A program made the translations under genes and the position numbers. From Burkholderiaceae bacterium (GTDB taxonomy: Bacteria > Pseudomonadota > Gammaproteobacteria > Burkholderiales > Burkholderiaceae_C), in contig JAFEHU010000081.1 in assembly GCA_017848435.1 (NCBI GenBank), positions 43,987 to 107,986 on the forward strand: a DNA stretch of 64,000 nt, read 5' to 3'. The stretch's first letter is position 1, and each line of letters starts with the position of its first letter. Shown piece by piece: positions 25,825 through 35,342 of the stretch. The notes beneath the pieces were generated by a model. It ran no database searches, was not told the DNA's origin, and was given only the letters and a program-made list of their open reading frames with translations.

Positions 25825-25879
25825 AACCCCCCCAGAACAAAAGGGCAGCGCCAGGCTGCCCTTTTGTTCTGGGGGGGTT
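25825..25879. terminator. 25-bp perfect inverted repeat, terminator of the giant RTX gene
   Basis: Arms 25825-25849 and 25855-25879 are perfectly complementary with a 5-base loop GCCAG; the stem contains AAAAGGGCAGC and a C7/G7 tract. It begins 16 bases after the stop of the minus-strand giant gene. The A4/T4 tracts inside the stem allow termination in both directions. Confidence 0.8.
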
Positions 25880-25895
25880 GGGAATGGCTTGGAGG

Positions 25896-28800
25896 TTAAA
25901 TCGCAGTGATGTCCGTCAAAGCGAAATTGGCCTGGCTGATGCCAACCAGCTGGATCAATCCGTCGGCCGTTCCATCGGCATTTCCGTCGATGAAAAGCAA
26001 ACCTGTGCCATTGCTGTTGTCGGTCAGGTAATAAAGCACCGTGCCATCCAGCGCCACATTGGCCGCATCGAGGTTGGCCTGCAAAGTGGCGCCTGAGCTG
26101 GCCGCTTCTCGGTAATTTGCAGCCGTACCCTGAATCCCTGATCCCAGGTTTATTCTGTCAATACCGCTTGCAAAATCTGTGATGGTGTCAGGGTTGGCAA
26201 TGGCTGGGAAAAATCGATTTGTCAAAGTTAAGCTGTACGTGAATCTGTCAATGCCTTCACCACCCGTCAGGGTGTCTGCGCCCAGCGCGCCAGACAATCT
26301 ATCGTCGCCAGCGCCACCGGACAAGCTGTCAGCCACGTCGCCGCCAAAGATGGTGTCATTTCCAGAGCCCCCAGTGACCGTCACGCTGAAGGCAGGAGAG
26401 GTAGTGCTGCCAAAGATTGTCGCCTGGGTGGTGAGGCTGAAGTCAAATTCACGCAGCGAGCCAAGCCGGCCAAAATTTGAAGTGACCGAAATCCCGTTTG
26501 TGCCTCCTTCGGACACGGTGTAGATTTGCCTGTACACCTCAATCCCAGCAAGGCCATCAAAGGCCACGGATGGTGAGGAATCACCAACTATGACCCGGCC
26601 ATAAAACAGCAGGGCGTCTTGGCCGGCCGCATCGGTAATGCTGTCTCGGCCAGCGGGATCGTCAAAAAAATCTGCTCTGGAGCTGTACACGTACACGTCG
26701 TCGCCCGCGCCGCCATTGAGCACGTCCTGGCCAGCGCCGCCCATCAAGGTGTCGTTGCTGGTGCCGCCGGTCAAAACGTCGTTGCCCAGGCCGCCCGCCA
26801 GGTAGCTGGCTTGGTAGCCGCCGCTGGCCACGTTGATGGTGTCGGCGTTGTCGGTGCTGTTGAACACGTCCACATTCACCGTGCCGGTGGTGGTGGCGGT
26901 GCCGTTGCTCAGGGTGTAGCTGAAGCTGCCGGTGGTGATGGCGGCGCCGGTGCTGCTGTCGTTGGTGGCGGATTCGACCGACACCGTGCCGTCGGCATTG
27001 AGCGTCACAGCGGTGATGGCCCCGGTGGGCCCGCTGACGGCGGTGATGCTCAGGCCCGTGCCCACGTCGTTGGCCAGCAGCGTGGCCAGGCTGAAGCGGG
27101 CGGCGCTGGTGCCGCTCAGGCCGTCGGTCATGGCGAGTTTGTCGGTGGTGGCGGTGATGGCGGGGGCGTTGCCAATGTTCGCAAAGTCAAACCCGTCTAG
27201 CGTGGTCACGCCGGCGAGCACCACTTCCTGGTCGACGAGGTTGAGGGTTGTGCCGCCGTCGGCGTTGTAATACACGTAGCCGTTGCCGTTGTCGCTGACG
27301 GCGAAGTAGTAGAGCTTGCCAGCGCGAAAGGCGGCGTCGGCCGCGCCGCGGGCGAAGCTTTGGTTGGTGAAGCCGCTGCCTTCGTCGTAGTTGGCGGCGC
27401 TGCCTGCGGGGCCGCCAAAGTCGATGCGGTCTTGGGTGGTGAAGCCGGTGATGGTGTCGTTGCCGGTCTGGGGGCTGTCGCCCGCGCCAACGCTGAACTG
27501 GTCTGCCCCCGCGCCGCCGTTGAGGGCGTCGCCGCCGCCGCCACCGCTCAGCGTGTCGTTGCCGCTGCCGCCGGTGATGCTGTCGACCCCGGCGCTGCCG
27601 GTGAGGCTGAGGGCAATGCCAGCGCTGGTCTGGCTGCTGGCGTCAAGGGTGTTGCTGCCGGTGGCGTTGGTGTCGGCGGCCAGCGACACGCTGCGGATGC
27701 CGGCGGTGAAGGCGCTGCTGTGCAGGGTGATGCCGATGGCGTTGGTGGCCGCACTGCCCGCCGCCAGCGCTTCCACCCCGCTGGCGCGGGCAAAGGTGTT
27801 GCTGGTGGTGATGGTGAAGCCGTTGCCGTTGACCTGCAGGGTGTCGGTGCCGCTGCCACCGGTGATGGTGGTGTCTGCGAGATCGACTGCCGTGGTGGTG
27901 GCAAACAAATGCGCTGAAGCGTTGAACACAAGCGCTGAAGCGTTGAACACAAAGGTGTCGTCGCCCGCACCGCCGTCGAGCACGTCGGCACCTGGGCTGC
28001 CGGTGACCGTGTCGTTGCCTGCGCCGCCGGTGATGCTGTCCACGCCAAAGGAGCCCACCAGGCTCAGGCCAATGCTGGCATCCAGCTGGCGGGAGGCGTC
28101 GATGGTGTTGTTGCCGATAGTTCCAGTGAAATCGCTTGCCAGGCTCACGGTGCGGATGCCCGCTGCAAAGGCACTGGCGTCCAGGGTGATGCTGAAGGGG
28201 TTGTCGCTTGCGCCTGAGGCGATGGCTTCGACCCCGCTGGCGCGGGCAAAGGTGTTGGTGGCGCTGATGGTGAAGCCGTCGGCCAGGATGTTGAGCGTGT
28301 CGGTGCCGTCGCCGCCCAGGATGGAGTCGGTGAGGGCCACCGTGCTGGTGCTGGCAAACAGGTCGGTCACCAAGTTGAAGGCGAAGTTGTCATTGCCCTC
28401 GCCACCGTCCAGCAGGTCCACCCCCGCGCCGCCGGTGAGGCTGTCGTTGCCCATGCCGCCCACCAGGGTGTCGTTGCCGCTGCCGCCGCTGAGGGTGTCG
28501 TTGCCGCCAAAGCCATACAGGGCGGCGGCGTTGCTGCCGGTCTGGCTGAAGCTGTCGCCGGTGGCGTCTGCCCCCAGGCCCAGGTACAGGCTGAGGTTGG
28601 CCGACAGGCTGCCGTCAAACACATTGAGTTCGCCCTGCACCGCCGTGGCCTGCGCGGCCACCGTCAGCGTGCTGTCGCTGCCGTTGTTGACCGTGCCCAG
28701 GCTGACGGCGGTGGTGCCGACACGGGCGCTGAGCGTGCTGCCGGGTGCGTCGGTGACGCGGAAGCCAATGGTGTCTGGAAAGGTGGTGGGCGCAGTGGTG

Positions 28801-31800
28801 CTGACGCTGGCCGGGGTGTTGACCACCGGGGCGACGTTGGGGGCCGTGCCCGCGATGTTGGCAAAGCCGAAGTTGCCCGCATTGGCGCCCTGGACCACCA
28901 CCACGTCGTCGCCCGTGCCGAGGGTGTTGCCGGTGGCCACGCGGTTGTAGAACAGGTAGCCGGTGCTGCCGTCGCTCGCAAAGTGGTAGAGCCTGCCTGC
29001 GGTGCCAAATGCGGTGTTGGCGGCGGCCACGGCCTCGGCGAAGTTGGCCACATTGGCGGCAGTTTCGCTGTAGTTGGTGGCGGTGCCTTGTTCGCCGCCA
29101 AAGTCGATGGTGTCGGTGGCTTCGTAGCCGCTGATGGTGTCTGCCCCGGTGCCGGGCACGGTGCTGGCGGGGGTAAAGGGGCTGTCGCCGCTGGCGATGG
29201 TGAAGCGGTCGGTGCCGCCACCACCGCTCAGGCTGTCGCCGCCGGTGCCGCCGGTGAGGCTGTCGTCGCCGTTGCCGCCGTTGATGGTGTCGTTGCCGGC
29301 ACCACCGAGCAGGGTGTCGGCGCTGTTGCCACCCAACAGCTGGTTCGTGCCGTCGTTGCCCAGGAGGGTGAAGCCCTCGCTCTGGCTGGACAGGTTGATG
29401 TTGATGTTGTCGCTGCCGGTGGTGGCGCGCACGGTTTCCACGCCAACCAGGTTGCCGTCGCTGCTGGGGGCGTAGCTGTTGTTCAGGCCGGCCACCAGCG
29501 TGTCGTTGCCGTCGCCGCCCAGCACGGTGGCGCCGCCGCCGACGTTGCTGAACTGGTCGTCGCCGGCGCCGCCGATCAGCTGGTCGGCACTGCCACTGCC
29601 CACCAGGGTGTCGTTGCCGGCGCCGCCGTCAATCAGGCTGGGGCTGGTGCCGATGACGCTGAGCGTATCGTTGCCATTGCCGCCCAACAGGTAGACCGAG
29701 CCGCCGGGCGAGGCGGTGATGGCCAGCGTGTCGTCGCCCGAGGTACCCAGGGCAATGCGGGTAAGGTTCTGGTTGGCCAGGAAGGCGTTGTTGACGGTGG
29801 GGGTGGCGGCGTCGCTGACCACAAAGCGCGAGCCGGTGATGCTGAGTGCCAAGCCTTCGTCGTCCACATAGCCGGTGCCGCCGGGGGCGCCGGTGCTTTG
29901 CAGTACGAGGGTGTTGCGGCTGGCGGCGGCCAGCGCGGCGTCGACACTGGTGCCCACGCCCACGCCGTTGCCCACGTTGGCGGTGTTGATGACAACGCGG
30001 ACGTCGCCGTTGTTGCTGATGTTGACCACGTCCAGCGCGGCGGCGCTGGCCAGGCCCACTTCGGTGCCGAGGTTGATCTGGTCAGAGCCATCGGTGAAGA
30101 GGTTGTAGGCAACGACCACATCGGTGCCGAGATCGGTACCGACGTTGCTGCCCACAATGGTGTCGTCGCCCGCGCCGCCAATGTAGCTGTCGTTGCCGGC
30201 GCCGCCGCTCAGGCTGTCGTTGCCGCTGCCGCCGACCAGGAAGTCGTTGCCGTTGGTGCCGATGACGGTGTCGTTGCCGGCGCCAGCGTTGATGTAGTAG
30301 TGGGTGCCGATCAGCTGGGGGCCAAAGTCCAGCGTGTCGCCGCCGTTGCTGCCCAGAATGACCTGGGTGAACTGGTCGCCACGCTGGGTGCCGCCGATGT
30401 CGCGCACGTCGAAGGTGGTGCCGGTGGGCGCGATGAAGGTGGTGCCTTCGTCGTCGGCATAGCCTGTGGTGCCAGCGGGCTCGCCGGTGCCGTCTTCGGC
30501 CCGCAGGGTGACGGTGTTGGCGGTGTCGGCGCTGGTGCCCACACCGGTGCCATCGCCCACGTTGGCGCTGGTGAAGGTGACGCGGATCTGGGTGGCGCCG
30601 GTGCTGCTGACGTTGACCACGTCGTTCAGCGTGGCAGACGTCACGCTTTCGGTGCCGAGGTTGATCTGATCGCTGCCATCGGTGGCGAGGTTGTAGGCGG
30701 CGACGGTGTCAACGCCGGTGCCGCCGTTGAGCGTGTCGTTGCCCAGGCCGCCGTTCAGGGTGTCGTTGCCGTCGCCGCCGCTGAGCAGGTCGGCACCGGC
30801 GTTGCCCGAAAGGCTGTCGGACCCGGTGCCACCAAACAGGCTGTCGTTGCCTGTGCCGCCAAACAGGTTGTCGTTGCCGTCAAAGCCGTAAATGGCCAGC
30901 GGCGTGGTGAAGCTGGCGCTGCCCAGCGACGTGTCGCTGTTCAAGGTGCCTTCTATCAGTGTGCCGAAAGCAGCGCTGCTGACGGTGCCGTCGTTGACCT
31001 GGATGGTGGTGGCGGCCACGGCGGCTTGCGCCGTGGGCGTGATGCTGAAGCTGCGCTCGGGCTGGGTGGTGACCACGCCCGTGACGCTGGCGGCCGGGCT
31101 GCGGCCCAGCGCCAGGGTGAGGGTGTTGCCCGCATCGGCGTCGGTGGCCAGCACGGTGACGCTGGCCTCTAGGGCGGTGAAGGCGGTGACCACCGGGGCG
31201 GTGTTGGCAAACGGGAAGCCGAGGCCTGCGGCCGCGCCGTTCAAGTCCACCGCCATGCCTGAGGCGGCGACGTTGGCCACCACAACCGCCCGCTCGCCAG
31301 CGTCCAGCTGGCTGTTGTTGTTGGTGTCGTCAAACACAATGACGTCGTTGCCGCCGCTGCCCACGGCAAAGCTGCCGGTGCCGGTGCCAGCGGTGTAGGT
31401 GCCGGCCAGTTGTTTGCCGGTGCCGTTGTTGAAGTTGAGCACGTCCTGGCCCTTGGCGAACTGCGTCACCAAATCGAAGCCGGTGACCACGCCTGCGGCC
31501 ACGGCCACGGCGCTGCCGGCTTCCACCACGGTGTCGATGGCGTTGTCGGCGTTGCCCAGGTTGTAGGTGTCGGCACCGCCGCCGCCGATCAGGCTGTCGG
31601 CCCCTGCATTGCCGGTGAGGGTGTCGTTGCCGCTGCCGCCGGTGAGGGTGTCGTCGCCCGCGGCGCCGAGGAGGTTGAGCGCAATCGTGGCGTCGGTCTG
31701 GCGCGAGGCGTCAATGGTGTTTTGACCGCCGATGCTGGTCAAACTGACGGTGCGCAGGCCGGCCGCGAAGGCGCTTTGGCCAAGGACCACGGAGAAATTC

Positions 31801-34800
31801 ACCACCCCGGAAACGTTGCCATCTACATTCAGGGTTTCCACCCCGCTGGCGCGCGCCCAGTCGTTGTCGGCAGTGACCATCGAGCTGCCAGCAGTTGAGA
31901 TCGTGATGGTGTCCACACCGTCGCCACCGGCGATGGAATCGGTCAGGCCGCTGGTGGTGGTGGCGAACAGTCCCGATGAACCCGCAAAATTAAAGCTGTC
32001 GTCCCCTGCGCCGCCGTCCAGCGTGTCGGCACCCGCACCACCTGTGATGGCGTCGTTTCCAGCCGAGCCGATCAGGCGCAGATTGACGGCAGGGTCGGTG
32101 ATACCGCTGGCAACGATCCGGTTTGCACCGGCGGCATCGGTGTCCGCAGCCAGGGTGACGGTGCGCACCCCGGCGGCAATGGTGCTGTTGTCCAGCACCA
32201 GCGAGATAGCGGCGCTGGTCGCCTGCCCGGCCGCCACCACCTCGATGCCGCTGGCGCGGCCGAGGCCCAACGTGACGGTATTTCTGCCTCCCCCGGCCCC
32301 GCCGGAAAACACCAGGGTGTCGGTGCCGTCGCCGCCCACGATGCTGTCCACCAGCGCATTGCTGGTGATCATCTCGGCGATGGACGCAAACACAAAGAGG
32401 TCGTCCCCCTCGCCACCCACCAGCGTGTCCACGCCCGCGCCACCGGTGAGGGTGTCGTTGCCGGTGCCGCCGTCCAGAATGTCGTTGCCGCTGCCGCCGG
32501 TGAGGGCGTCGTCGCCACCAAAACCAAACGCCGCCACCGGGGTGGTGTCGGTGTGGGTGAAGGCGGCGTCGGCGTTGTTGGTGCCCTGGTACAGGCTGGC
32601 CACCGGGCCGGTGCTCAAAAGCCCGTCGGTGACGTTGAGCACCGTGGTGCTGGCGGTGGCTTGCGCCGCCAGGGCGATGCTGAAGACCGCGTCGGAGTTG
32701 GTTTGCCCCACCGTGGCGGGCGCCACCGTGGGCGCGGGGCTGAAGGCCGGCGTGAGCGCGAGCGTCTGGCCGACGTTGGCGTCGTTCACCCGGAAGCTGA
32801 GGGTGTTGGCCACGGCGCTGCTGAGGCTGCCGGCCACGTACACCGGGGCCACATTGGCCTCCACCATGAGCGGGTAGCTGGCCGTCACGGCAGCGGCCAC
32901 ACCGTCGCTGACGCTGATGCCCATGCTGCCCGCCCCGCCGGCGGTGCCGGTGAAGGTGGCGGCGGCCAGCGCGGTGTTGATGGCGGTGGCGGTGCCGGTG
33001 AGCTGAACGCCTGGGGTGTTGGCGTCGGCATCGGTCACACCCCCAACGCTGCCGTTGGTGGGCGTGAGGGTGACGGTGAGGCTGGTGCTGTCCACGTCGG
33101 CCACGGTGAAGTCGGCCAGCGCGGCGGCGGTGCCGGCGGTGACGGTTTGGGACGTGGTGGGCACGCCGGCAATGGTGGGGGCGTCGTTGACCGCTGCCAC
33201 CGTGACGGTGGCCGCCAGGCTCAGGGTTTTGACGTTGTCGTTCGGCGCGGGGGTGCTGGCGCCGCTGTCGGTCACTTCGGTGAGTGTGACCACCCGGTTG
33301 CCCGCTGTGGGGTTGTCGATGTTGGTGTTTTGGTACTGCAGCCCGTTGACCAGGGCGTTGGCTTGCGCTTCTGTGATGCCAGCAGCCTTGCTCAGCACCA
33401 CGGTGGCGGTGCTGCCGCTGAGGGTGACGGTGTAGCCCAGGCCATTGGTGACGGTGGTGCCGTTGCCGGCGGTCAGGCTCAGGGTGCTGCCGTCAACGAG
33501 GAGCTTTTCATCGGCACCGTTGGCCAGGCCGCTGACGGTGAGTTTGAGGCTGGTGATGGTCTGCCCGGCCTCGACCGTGCTGGTGGCGGCGTTGCTGAAC
33601 AAACTGACCGCTGTGCCTTGGGTGCTGCCAGCGCCTTCGGTGAAGGTGGGGGTGGCGGCGGTGGCGCTCAGCGTGGGTTTGTCGTTGACGGTGGCGACGT
33701 TCACGGTGACGGTGGTGGCCGCACTGTCCGCGATGCCGTCGGTGACGATGTAGGTGAAGTTGGCGGCGCCATTGAAGTCGGCTGTGGGCGTGAAGACCAC
33801 GTTGCTGCCGTTCAAAGCCACCGTGCCACCGGTGCCACTGGCCACGCTCTTGATGCGCAAGCCGGTGTTGAGGGGATTGGGGGCAAGGTTGTCAGCGTCG
33901 GTGTCGTTGGCCAGCAGGGTGCTGGCCTGGAGCATCAAGACCGTGTCTTCGGTGGCAGAGGCAACGTCGGCCACACCCACTGGCGCAACGTTGGGCGCTG
34001 GGGCGGGTGGTGGTGACGGGGGTGACGGCTCAGGTGCAGGTTCTGGCGCCGGTGGCGGCGCAGGGGGCGCTGCCAAGACCGGCGCCTGCTGCACGATGGC
34101 TTGCTGCAGTTGCGAGACGCTGGCCACGCTGGCGGCGTTGTCGATCTGCTGGTTGGCTGCGGCCAGCCCGGCAATCAGTTGCGGCGTGGCCGCCGTGCCG
34201 CTGCCCAGCGCCTGGGTGAGGAAGGTGGTGATGCGCGCACTGTTGCCGAGGTCCACCGTGGTGCCGGCGGGTTCGCTTTGTGAGACGCGCAGCAGTTCTC
34301 GTGCGATCGCATCAATCAAGGGCCCTTGGATGCTGCCGGGCACGGTGGCAGGGTTGTTGTCTACCGCTGCGGCGGCCTGGGCACCGGTGACGAGGTTGGC
34401 CAGGGCCACGCCGCGTTGGTAGATCTCCAGTGCGGCCGCACCGGGGTCGCTCACCGGGTTGATGGCTTGCAGACTCTCACCGCCGGACAGGCCGAGGTGG
34501 GCTTTGAGGATGCGGTCGGCTTGGTCGATCTGGGTCTGGGTCACAGGCTGGCCATTGGCCAGCAGGCCCGCCAGGGTGTCGGCCAGGGTGGTCAGCGGGG
34601 TGAGGTTGAGTTCGTTGGCGGTGTTGGGGCCGGCCACGGTGCGGCCCACCAGCGTGAAGGTGTTGGGCAGGCCGGTGTCGATGTTGGTGCCGCCGGTGGC
34701 CAAGAGTCGGGCGTTGGTGACGGGGGAAACTATTGTGTAGTTGCCCTGAGCGTCGGTGGTGGTGGTGGGTTCTCCGGCGTCGGCCACGCCGTTGCCATTC

Positions 34801-35342
34801 AGGTCCACGAAAACGTTGGCGCCGCTGACCAGGCCGTCGATGGCGACGCCCTGGATGCGGATGGGTGCTGACGGAAGTGGGGCGTTGGAGAACTCGGTGC
34901 TGCTGGCGTTGTTGGAGTGGGTGCCGCGAAAGCCGATGAGGCGGTTGAATTCGATGGCGGCGGCGCCGTAGGTGGCGTTGGCTTCCAGGCCACCGCCCAG
35001 GCGACCGTCGCGGCCAGACAGGATGTCGGTGAGGTTCAGGGTCACCAGACCACGGTCACGGGGGAAGGCTGCGTAGGCTTCGGTCAGGGCCCCCAGCAGG
35101 GTCTGGTAGGCCACCGGGTTGGTGGTGCTGGCAGAAATGCCAATGTTGGCCAAGACCTTGCCTGCCAGGGCAGCGTCGCCCTCGGTGAAGTTCAGGCCCA
35201 CGGCCCGGGCGTAGTTGTCGGCCCCGAGGTTGCGGGCGTCTTGGACGTTGGCCAGGTAGGCCGCGTTGGCCGGTGCCCCGCCCAGAAGCGCTTGAAACAA
35301 ATGGCTGACAACGCCGGGGATACCGGGGACTTGGAAGGGCAT
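25896..35342 (-). CDS. Giant modular RTX-type calcium-binding protein (3148 residues), probable type I secreted surface protein
   Basis: Start ATG 35342 (MPFQVPGIPGVV) has AAAGG six bases upstream. Order: an N-terminal domain of unknown family (1-150) shared with the next gene; a SdrD B-like segment with FVDLNGNGVADAGEP (about 160-210); a proline-rich linker (about 422-450); cadherin-like tandem domains with EDTVLMLQASTLLANDTDAD (about 450-830); then some twelve blocks of GGxGNDxLxGG nonapeptides between about 937 and 3030, separated by repeated linker modules; and a C-terminal domain ending LTDITAI typical of type I secretion substrates. RTX repeats bind calcium outside the cell. Adhesion or matrix function is inferred. 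No secretion genes or toxin catalytic domain are present. Confidence 0.88.
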   Translation of the reverse strand: MPFQVPGIPGVVSHLFQALLGGAPANAAYLANVQDARNLGADNYARAVGLNFTEGDAALAGKVLANIGISASTTNPVAYQTLLGALTEAYAAFPRDRGLVTLNLTDILSGRDGRLGGGLEANATYGAAAIEFNRLIGFRGTHSNNASSTEFSNAPLPSAPIRIQGVAIDGLVSGANVFVDLNGNGVADAGEPTTTTDAQGNYTIVSPVTNARLLATGGTNIDTGLPNTFTLVGRTVAGPNTANELNLTPLTTLADTLAGLLANGQPVTQTQIDQADRILKAHLGLSGGESLQAINPVSDPGAAALEIYQRGVALANLVTGAQAAAAVDNNPATVPGSIQGPLIDAIARELLRVSQSEPAGTTVDLGNSARITTFLTQALGSGTAATPQLIAGLAAANQQIDNAASVASVSQLQQAIVQQAPVLAAPPAPPPAPEPAPEPSPPSPPPAPAPNVAPVGVADVASATEDTVLMLQASTLLANDTDADNLAPNPLNTGLRIKSVASGTGGTVALNGSNVVFTPTADFNGAANFTYIVTDGIADSAATTVTVNVATVNDKPTLSATAATPTFTEGAGSTQGTAVSLFSNAATSTVEAGQTITSLKLTVSGLANGADEKLLVDGSTLSLTAGNGTTVTNGLGYTVTLSGSTATVVLSKAAGITEAQANALVNGLQYQNTNIDNPTAGNRVVTLTEVTDSGASTPAPNDNVKTLSLAATVTVAAVNDAPTIAGVPTTSQTVTAGTAAALADFTVADVDSTSLTVTLTPTNGSVGGVTDADANTPGVQLTGTATAINTALAAATFTGTAGGAGSMGISVSDGVAAAVTASYPLMVEANVAPVYVAGSLSSAVANTLSFRVNDANVGQTLALTPAFSPAPTVAPATVGQTNSDAVFSIALAAQATASTTVLNVTDGLLSTGPVASLYQGTNNADAAFTHTDTTPVAAFGFGGDDALTGGSGNDILDGGTGNDTLTGGAGVDTLVGGEGDDLFVFASIAEMITSNALVDSIVGGDGTDTLVFSGGAGGGRNTVTLGLGRASGIEVVAAGQATSAAISLVLDNSTIAAGVRTVTLAADTDAAGANRIVASGITDPAVNLRLIGSAGNDAITGGAGADTLDGGAGDDSFNFAGSSGLFATTTSGLTDSIAGGDGVDTITISTAGSSMVTADNDWARASGVETLNVDGNVSGVVNFSVVLGQSAFAAGLRTVSLTSIGGQNTIDASRQTDATIALNLLGAAGDDTLTGGSGNDTLTGNAGADSLIGGGGADTYNLGNADNAIDTVVEAGSAVAVAAGVVTGFDLVTQFAKGQDVLNFNNGTGKQLAGTYTAGTGTGSFAVGSGGNDVIVFDDTNNNSQLDAGERAVVVANVAASGMAVDLNGAAAGLGFPFANTAPVVTAFTALEASVTVLATDADAGNTLTLALGRSPAASVTGVVTTQPERSFSITPTAQAAVAATTIQVNDGTVSSAAFGTLIEGTLNSDTSLGSASFTTPLAIYGFDGNDNLFGGTGNDSLFGGTGSDSLSGNAGADLLSGGDGNDTLNGGLGNDTLNGGTGVDTVAAYNLATDGSDQINLGTESVTSATLNDVVNVSSTGATQIRVTFTSANVGDGTGVGTSADTANTVTLRAEDGTGEPAGTTGYADDEGTTFIAPTGTTFDVRDIGGTQRGDQFTQVILGSNGGDTLDFGPQLIGTHYYINAGAGNDTVIGTNGNDFLVGGSGNDSLSGGAGNDSYIGGAGDDTIVGSNVGTDLGTDVVVAYNLFTDGSDQINLGTEVGLASAAALDVVNISNNGDVRVVINTANVGNGVGVGTSVDAALAAASRNTLVLQSTGAPGGTGYVDDEGLALSITGSRFVVSDAATPTVNNAFLANQNLTRIALGTSGDDTLAITASPGGSVYLLGGNGNDTLSVIGTSPSLIDGGAGNDTLVGSGSADQLIGGAGDDQFSNVGGGATVLGGDGNDTLVAGLNNSYAPSSDGNLVGVETVRATTGSDNININLSSQSEGFTLLGNDGTNQLLGGNSADTLLGGAGNDTINGGNGDDSLTGGTGGDSLSGGGGTDRFTIASGDSPFTPASTVPGTGADTISGYEATDTIDFGGEQGTATNYSETAANVANFAEAVAAANTAFGTAGRLYHFASDGSTGYLFYNRVATGNTLGTGDDVVVVQGANAGNFGFANIAGTAPNVAPVVNTPASVSTTAPTTFPDTIGFRVTDAPGSTLSARVGTTAVSLGTVNNGSDSTLTVAAQATAVQGELNVFDGSLSANLSLYLGLGADATGDSFSQTGSNAAALYGFGGNDTLSGGSGNDTLVGGMGNDSLTGGAGVDLLDGGEGNDNFAFNLVTDLFASTSTVALTDSILGGDGTDTLNILADGFTISATNTFARASGVEAIASGASDNPFSITLDASAFAAGIRTVSLASDFTGTIGNNTIDASRQLDASIGLSLVGSFGVDSITGGAGNDTVTGSPGADVLDGGAGDDTFVFNASALVFNASAHLFATTTAVDLADTTITGGSGTDTLQVNGNGFTITTSNTFARASGVEALAAGSAATNAIGITLHSSAFTAGIRSVSLAADTNATGSNTLDASSQTSAGIALSLTGSAGVDSITGGSGNDTLSGGGGGDALNGGAGADQFSVGAGDSPQTGNDTITGFTTQDRIDFGGPAGSAANYDEGSGFTNQSFARGAADAAFRAGKLYYFAVSDNGNGYVYYNADGGTTLNLVDQEVVLAGVTTLDGFDFANIGNAPAITATTDKLAMTDGLSGTSAARFSLATLLANDVGTGLSITAVSGPTGAITAVTLNADGTVSVESATNDSSTGAAITTGSFSYTLSNGTATTTGTVNVDVFNSTDNADTINVASGGYQASYLAGGLGNDVLTGGTSNDTLMGGAGQDVLNGGAGDDVYVYSSRADFFDDPAGRDSITDAAGQDALLFYGRVIVGDSSPSVAFDGLAGIEVYRQIYTVSEGGTNGISVTSNFGRLGSLREFDFSLTTQATIFGSTTSPAFSVTVTGGSGNDTIFGGDVADSLSGGAGDDRLSGALGADTLTGGEGIDRFTYSLTLTNRFFPAIANPDTITDFASGIDRINLGSGIQGTAANYREAASSGATLQANLDAANVALDGTVLYYLTDNSNGTGLLFIDGNADGTADGLIQLVGISQANFALTDITAI
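27911..27952 (-). repeat. Perfect 21-bp tandem duplication inside the giant RTX gene
   Basis: Two adjacent identical 21-base units encode VFNASAL and VFNASAH in frame, just before an LFATTT linker. The perfect identity suggests a recent slippage event. Confidence 0.85.

Larger units (their letters stand above)
25378..25895. other. Non-coding stretch between the sensor kinase and the first giant RTX gene
   Basis: 518 bases without a convincing gene. From left to right it holds the kinase 5' region (a minus-strand TATAGT at 25425-25430 is a possible -10), the dispersed repeat (25643-25714), a degenerate hairpin near 25743-25760, a TTGGGGTC/GACCCCAA inverted repeat (25779-25808) and the very strong hairpin at 25825-25879. 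Confidence 0.6.

Noticed and set aside
25970..34422. Many long open frames on the plus strand across the giant RTX genes, some hundreds of residues, valine- and glycine-rich.
   Set aside because: They are antisense shadows of the GC-rich, repetitive minus-strand genes. They have no family signatures, no ribosome binding sites, and their repeats simply mirror the GGxGND codons.
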